Of a stretch of 64,000 nt of DNA, positions 58,609 through 64,000 are shown in pieces. Made by a program: the position numbers and the translations under genes. The stretch is from contig OX326957.1 of NCBI GenBank assembly GCA_946800325.1, positions 18,945,591-19,009,590 on the forward strand. Reading direction: 5' to 3'. The notes beneath the pieces are model-generated. The model was not told the origin of the DNA, ran no database searches, and saw only the letters and a list, made by a program, of their open reading frames with translations. The stretch comes from Luzula sylvatica. Its lineage: Eukaryota > Streptophyta > Magnoliopsida > Poales > Juncaceae. The first letter of the stretch is position 1. Each line of letters starts with the position of its first letter.

Positions 58609-61600
58609 TTATCTCTCTTGCCTCGTCAATTGTGTTCGTGCAGAAATTAAATTCTTAACGACCTCTTTGATCCCTGCTCGGTCTTGTGGGGACTCCTCGG
58701 AACATAGTAGCCCGTATCTGATTACTAAAGCCGAGCAATCATAAACAGAGTCTGTAATATCTTCATCATTTTCCTCGCCATCTATATATACCACTTGTTG
58801 ATCTAATATATCCATGATTTTATCAGGAAAATTCATCGCAACAAAATTGTGAAGACTCGATCCATCCTTGAATCGATCATCGGTAGGGCTTATTCCGGTG
58901 AACATTTCGAGCAAAAGAATTCCATAACTATACATATCTCCTTGCTCAGATGCCTTGCCTCCCATCCCATATTCTAAACAATTTTAAAAAAGCAGAGTAA
59001 TTACCATTTTGTTAATGAATTAAAAATGGATTTGAAAATATGTTGAAGAGTTAAAAACTCTTGATCGATATATAAGTTTACCCGGAGGAATATAACCAAT
59101 AGAACCCTTGATTCCGCTGGTGCTCGCTATATGTTGAGATAACATATTATCAGGCCGAACGAGAAACTTTGCTAACCCAAAATCACCCACGTGGGCGGTC
59201 ATATCATCATCCAAAAGTACATTGCTAGGTTTAAGATCACAATGAACTATCGGTACCGATCCGTGATGATGAAGATACTCCAATGCAGTGGCCACATCAA
59301 TTGCGATATTCATTTTTTGAATAATACTCAGGCTTCTGAATGGCCGGTCGTTGCATAAATGCGGATGTAACCATGTTTCCAAACTTCCATTTGACATGTA
59401 TTCAAAAATCAAAGCCTTGAAATCATTACCCTGACGGTCAATGCTTGAGCATGAACTCAAAACCTATTATGAAATATTGCAGTGAACATTACAATTTATT
59501 TCTAATTATAGTGCTTTCTCCAAAGCATGCACTTGTATATAATGTAAAACATATATATACTATATACCTTAATAAGGTTGCGATGTTTGATGTTCCGTAA
59601 GGCCTCGCATTCGGCCAAGAAGCTTCTAGAAGCACCATGTTGTTCAAGATTCAGCACCTTCACTGCTACGGTGTTTATATTCTCAAAACTCATAACAGCT
59701 TTATACACTGCTCCAAAACTACCTGTACCAAATGATTGTCCAAATATTACTTTAGAAAAAAATATAAACTATATTATATAGATATGTAAGCTACGTATTA
59801 TTACCTTTTCCGATTAGATTATCCAAAGAGAAGCCATTGGTAGCGCTAAAAATCTGATCATAGGACACTTGTTTATATTGAGCAGTTATCCCAACTACAT
59901 CTTGTGATTTCTTTGGAGATCTCCTCCTCCAATATCGACTGGCTAATAAGCATGTGATTATGAACAAACATATAATCACACCACATAAGGAAAGAACTAT
60001 TGCCATAATTTTATTGACGTGATATTTGTGTCTTGAGGTCTCTGAAATGCACTTCGGTAAGTGAAGTTCAGGAATTCCACCACAAAGTTTAGGGTTTCCT
60101 CTCACATTAAGTCCGGTAATATTCGTGAAAACCCCTTGATTAGGTAATTCTCCCTCAAAATTGTTGAAAGAGATATTCAAATTTTGGAGATTCATTGTAC
60201 CTAAAAATTGAGGTACTGGACCAGAAAGAGAATTATTTGAGAGATCAAGCAATTCTAGTCCTTTCAATTTGCTCAAAGAGGAAGGGATGGACCCTTCAAA
60301 CAAGTTCCCACTAAGATCGAGGTCTTGCAGCTCTTGGCATCCGTCAATGGTGGTAGGAATCATACCAGTAAGTCTGTTATTTGAGAAGTACATGCTTTCT
60401 ATAATTGCCAAGTTACCAATTTCGGATGGCAAGGAACCATTGAGATAATTATCTGACAAGTTTAATATTATGACTGATTGAGAAGAAATACTCACAATTT
60501 CTGTAGGAATTTCACCAACTAAATTATTTTGGTTCAACTCTAGTATTTCCAAGAACTTCATATTACCTAATTCTGGTGGGATATGCCCTTCAAGCATGTT
60601 ATTTCCTAAAAGTAACCTATTCATTTGGGAGAGATTATGGAGAGTTGATGGAATTTCACCTGAAATCATATTATTTGACAGAATTAATTCTTGTAAGTAT
60701 GGAAGACTGCCAATTTCTCTTGGAATCGAGCCTGTCAAATTTGCATATGGTATAGCTAGTATGGCCAAATTAGTCAGCTTACTAATTCCAACAGGAATAT
60801 TTCCTGAAATTGGGTTGTGATCTAGTACCAGATAGTTTAGATTCGTCGACAGGTTGGTTATAGAACTAGGTAGCGAGCCTTCAAGTTTGTTGCTGTTAAG
60901 GAACAATTCGTTTAAAGATGTACAATTGCTTAATGCATCCATGAAACTCCAATCACTAGGTATCCTAGCTTCTAGCTGATTGTTTTCTAGATCAAGCCAG
61001 TAAAGATTTTTGAGGGCCCCTATGCTGGAAGGTATTGTCCCAATGAAATTGTTATCACCAAGGTCGACACCTTCCAAGGCCGAACAGTTGGATATGGATT
61101 GTGGAAACCGGCCTTTGAGATTATTGTTGTACATTTGAAGGTCTTGCAAGTTCGGAAAAGCCTTGCCCAAATCATAAGAAAGACTTCCTTCGAGCTGGTT
61201 GGTACCGAGCTGTAACCTGACCATGGCTGATAAATTGTAAATCGAATGTGGTATCTGGCCCGATAAGTTATTTTGAAAAAGGTCAAGATACTTGAGAAAT
61301 CTAAGTTGACCTAGAATTGGTGGAATTTTTCCAGAAATATGATTTATAGCACATCCTAACACTGTTAAAGATTGAAGTCCACCAAAAGAAGTTGGGATTT
61401 CCCCGTGAATATTGTTTCCAGATAGTTCTAGAAAATTCAAAGAACTCAGGTTTCCTAGAGAAGGTGGAATTAATCCTGTAAAGATGTGCAAACAAACTAC
61501 AACATCAGCATTCAAATTTCACAATGACTTCGGGATTATAGATTATTTCTATTAATCAACAATAAAATAATAGAGTAAACGAGAATGGGGTGTTTGTTAT

Positions 61601-62185
61601 CAAGTATCAAGATAGCAAGGGTATGTGATTATTTGACATATAATTATGAAGATAGCAACACTTGCAGTGATGACAAAAGATTGATAAGTGTAATACCTTG
61701 GAGATTATTAAAGGTGAGAGCAAGGATTTTAAGATTGGAGCAGTTACTAAGAGCAGACGGTATGTTCCCTTCAAGAGAATTATTTCTCAATCCGATGTAC
61801 TGCAATCTTCTGCATCGTCCAATTTCTTCAGGGATCCTTCCGCTGAGTTGATTACTAGTGAGGTTTAACTTTCTGAGAAATGTGAGGTTGCCTAAGGCAG
61901 GAGAGATGTAGCCAATTAATTGAAAAGAGTCTAGAACCAGAGAAGTGACTCTATCAGAATGACGACGGCCACACCTGACACCTGGCCAATCGCAGTGGTG
62001 AATAGTGTCATTCCACGAAGACAACACTCCAGATGGATCACCGTGTATTAGGGACTTGAGCGAGAGAAGAGCAGAGCGATCAGTTATGTTTGTAGGGATT
62101 TCGGAAGGAATGGAACTTGTTTGAGGCGATGAGAGAATGAAATCAAAAAGAGGTGGAGAATCATAAAGAGAGAGAAAAATTCCAT
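58609..62185 (-). pseudogene. LRR receptor-like kinase, subfamily XII, one base short
   Basis: Exons 62185-61697, 61475-59805, 59722-59568, 59463-59082 and 58973-58609 join at GT..AG sites. The sum is 3062 nt, one less than a whole frame of about 1020 residues. Order: signal peptide from the ATG at 62185, LRR N-cap (A-L-L-S-L-K-S .. H-H-C-D-W-P-G-V-R-C), about twenty 24-residue LRRs, a membrane segment (I-V-L-S-L-C-G-V-I-I-C-L-F-I-I) and a kinase with G-K-G-S-F-G, V-A-V-K, H-C-D-L-K-P-S-N (non-RD), D-F-G-L-A-K and Y-I-P-P-E-Y. Such kinases (EFR, Xa21, At3g47570 group) sense microbial patterns. The signal-peptide frame and the LRR frame differ by one base near 62125-62140, and the LRR frame has no ATG upstream. 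Everything else is intact, so this is a very recent loss, an allele, or a sequence error. Confidence 0.88.
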
Positions 62186-62680
62186 TCTTTTAGACATTGG
62201 AATAAATTCAGTGTAAACTCTAGGGTCTTTTGTGTTGTATTTATAGGGGAGTTCTATCATACACCCTTTTAATATGGTATTTTGGGTATTAAGAAGGGTG
62301 TATCATAAATTTTATTTTTTATAGATATTTGTTCTTTCATGAACAATTCAAATTTCCTATTTAGCCTATCACTTATTGATAAATATACTTGGAAATTTAC
62401 TTTAAATACTCATTAATTGATAATTAATCAAAAAACTTTTGAAAATTGATGTATCATAAGCAAAAATGATGTATGATAGAACTCCCCGTATTTATAATCA
62501 CAAATTTTGTGTAGGCCCGAGCTTTAGTTCATAGTGTTGGCTGATCGACGGAATGAGTGACTAATCATTTTTCTGGCTCATGATTATCTCCGGCTGATTT
62601 GATTGGAAATGTCTTGTGTGATTCATCTGTTTTGTCACATAAGTTATTTCATAATCCAGCTAATAATTTGTGCTATGTGC
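62186..62680. other. Upstream region of the receptor kinase
   Basis: Promoter side of the minus-strand kinase gene. It is occupied largely by the MITE at 62246-62487. No other element was recognised. Confidence 0.5.
62246..62487. mobile_element. Mutator-type MITE, 242 bp, near the kinase start
   Basis: Inverted ends are GGGGAGTTCTATCATACA and TGTATGATAGAACTCCCC. The exact 9-bp duplication GTATTTATA flanks it (62237-62245 and 62488-62496); 9 bp is typical for Mutator-like elements. It lies 60 bp upstream of the kinase ATG, in the promoter or 5' untranslated region. Confidence 0.88.
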
Positions 62681-63107
62681 AAGGTTATGAAAATCGGAAT
62701 CGGAAATCGAATCGGGGAATGACCTGGAGAGTAATCGGAAATAGGAATCGGCAAAATCGGAATCGGAATCGGTCAAGGAATCGGTTTTTGTTTTAATGCA
62801 TAGTATTCAAAAAAAATGTAAAAACAATATTTAGACGTAAATAAAGCTAATGTAAATATTTATTTGTAATAAAAAAAATTACATGAAAAAATATACTGCC
62901 AAAAACTATGTCGTGCTGGTTCGGTGATACTTAATAAGTGAATACTCAATCTGTTGCAAGTTATGATACATATAGAATAAAAAAAAAACACCTTTATATC
63001 ACATCAGTCTAATTACATTATCCTACCCCACACAACACACACTCTCTCTCTCTCTGCCTTTACTTTCCACCAGAGCAGCCCTACCCCACACAACACACAC
63101 ACACACA

Positions 63108-63152
<45 letters not shown>

Positions 63153-63487
63153 TTTTCCACCAGAGAGCCATGGAGCCCTACGCACGCAATTCTTCCCTCT
63201 CTTCAGCCATGGAGCCCTCCACGACTAAGCCTACGCAATTGGGGCCCTCCACGACGAAGCTGGAGCCCTCCACTCACTGGAATCGGGTTTAACTCCACGA
63301 CAGCAAGCTACAGATAAGTCCACTAGTCGTTTTTTGTCATTTTTTCTCGGATTTAACTCGATTTTTCTCGCTTTTCAGATCAAATCGGCCAATTCCGAGT
63401 AAAAATGGGTAAAATCGGTACGGTGCCGGCCGATTCCGGGTTGAACTCGGCAATTCCGAGTTGGAATTGCCGATTCCTCGAACCATG
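62681..63487. mobile_element. Non-autonomous hAT element, 807 bp
   Basis: It starts CAAGGTTATGAAAATCGG and ends CGATTCCTCGAACCATG, imperfect inverted repeats. The exact 8-bp duplication GCTATGTG flanks it (62673-62680 and 63488-63495). Many AATCGG/CCGATT words crowd both ends. Inside are AC and CT microsatellites within a tandem duplication (63022-63175). Confidence 0.88.
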
Positions 63488-63495
63488 GCTATGTG

Positions 63496-63748
63496 ATGTA
63501 CATGAATTCCCCAGTATGCAAATCATCAACTATTGAAAAGTCAATTCGATCCGTACCTCAATTTAGAAAAGAATCAAATGCTTTTTTTTAGAAAAAAAAG
63601 AAGAAGAAGAAGAAGACTCAGTCGTCCCCAAATTTTACTCCACTAAGGTCGCTTTCTTATCTCTTTCTTGTTGACCTACTAGTGTAGCGAACATGCTGAG
63701 ATAGTGTGGGAGAGAATAAGTGGAAGTTGTTTTAGCAAGATAGGAGAA
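63496..63748. other. Intergenic stretch, nothing recognised
   Basis: The stretch holds an AAG microsatellite (63597-63615) and no coding signal. Confidence 0.45.
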
Positions 63749-64000
63749 TCTCCCTCTCCCATTAAAAGTTGGATACTAAGAATATGGTGAGGCCACGTCA
63801 CCAGTACTGTTCACTGCCTGTTACTGTTCACTGCCGGTACTGTTCACATACTGTTCAATTAGTACTGTTCATGTTTTACTGTTCGCTGCAGTTACTGTTC
63901 GCTATCGGGGTACTGTTCACGTACTGTTCGTATTTTACTGTTTAACTTTTTTTTTTTTTTTTTTTTTTTACGTATGCCTTATATTCTAAATAAAATATTT
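63749..64000 (+). mobile_element. Probable Helitron 5' end, continuing beyond the window
   Basis: TCTCCCTCTCCCATTAAA, preceded by A, resembles a Helitron 5' end. It is followed by GCCACGTCACCAG and then about ten TACTGTTCA-type words (63804-63937) and a T run. The Helitron at 25294 has the same order: GCCACGTCGCCG, TACTGTTCA words, T run. The right end is outside the window. Confidence 0.6.

Overview
This is nuclear DNA of a flowering plant, probably a eudicot. The genes have many short introns with GT..AG borders and belong to plant families: a GRAS regulator, the plant exocyst subunit EXO84C, an HVA22-type membrane protein, a subfamily XII LRR receptor kinase, chloroplast cytochrome c6A and a NAC fragment. 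The rest is AT-rich and dominated by transposons. No prokaryotic, organellar or CRISPR features are seen.

Layout. 1-10985: nested Ty1/copia DNA. A complete but coding-dead element (263-8952; two ~1 kb LTRs, Met-tRNA primer site, purine tract, 5-bp duplication GAACG) sits inside the reverse transcriptase of a related copia element, whose pol resumes at 8953. A hAT MITE lies inside the inserted element. 10986-22060: mostly non-autonomous hAT elements with exact or near-exact 8-bp duplications, a tRNA-type SINE, a frameshifted cytochrome c6A gene, a NAC exon relic, and a young TRIM element nested in one hAT element. 22790-24476: an SCL23-type GRAS gene (minus strand, 3 exons, intact). 25294-28065: a non-autonomous Helitron with large internal duplications. 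28275-29097: a Harbinger-type MITE and two tail-to-tail SINE relics. 29550-46715: about 14 kb of a 175-180 bp satellite, interrupted by a 2.3 kb LTR-type insertion and a Harbinger-type MITE, with a central part organised as dimers. 47154-50714: EXO84C, intact, 7 exons. 50640-58100: a tandem segmental duplication of [EXO84C 3' end + HVA22] in which each copy kept a different gene: the first has EXO84C intact and HVA22 dead, the second has HVA22 intact (55706-57752) and EXO84C reduced to a relic. 58609-62185: an LRR-XII receptor kinase (minus strand, 5 exons) that is one base short in its signal-peptide exon, with a 9-bp-TSD MITE 60 bp upstream of its ATG. 62681-64000: another hAT MITE and a probable second Helitron 5' end.

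The host genes look unrelated in function: root/shoot patterning (SCL23), exocytic tethering (EXO84C), ER shaping (HVA22) and surface recognition (the kinase). The strongest results are the nested insertion chronology read from target-site duplications, the reciprocal gene loss after tandem duplication, and the satellite. I found no coherent new multi-gene system. Exon limits come from homology remembered for these families plus splice-site consensus, without alignment software, so limits may be off by a base or two.
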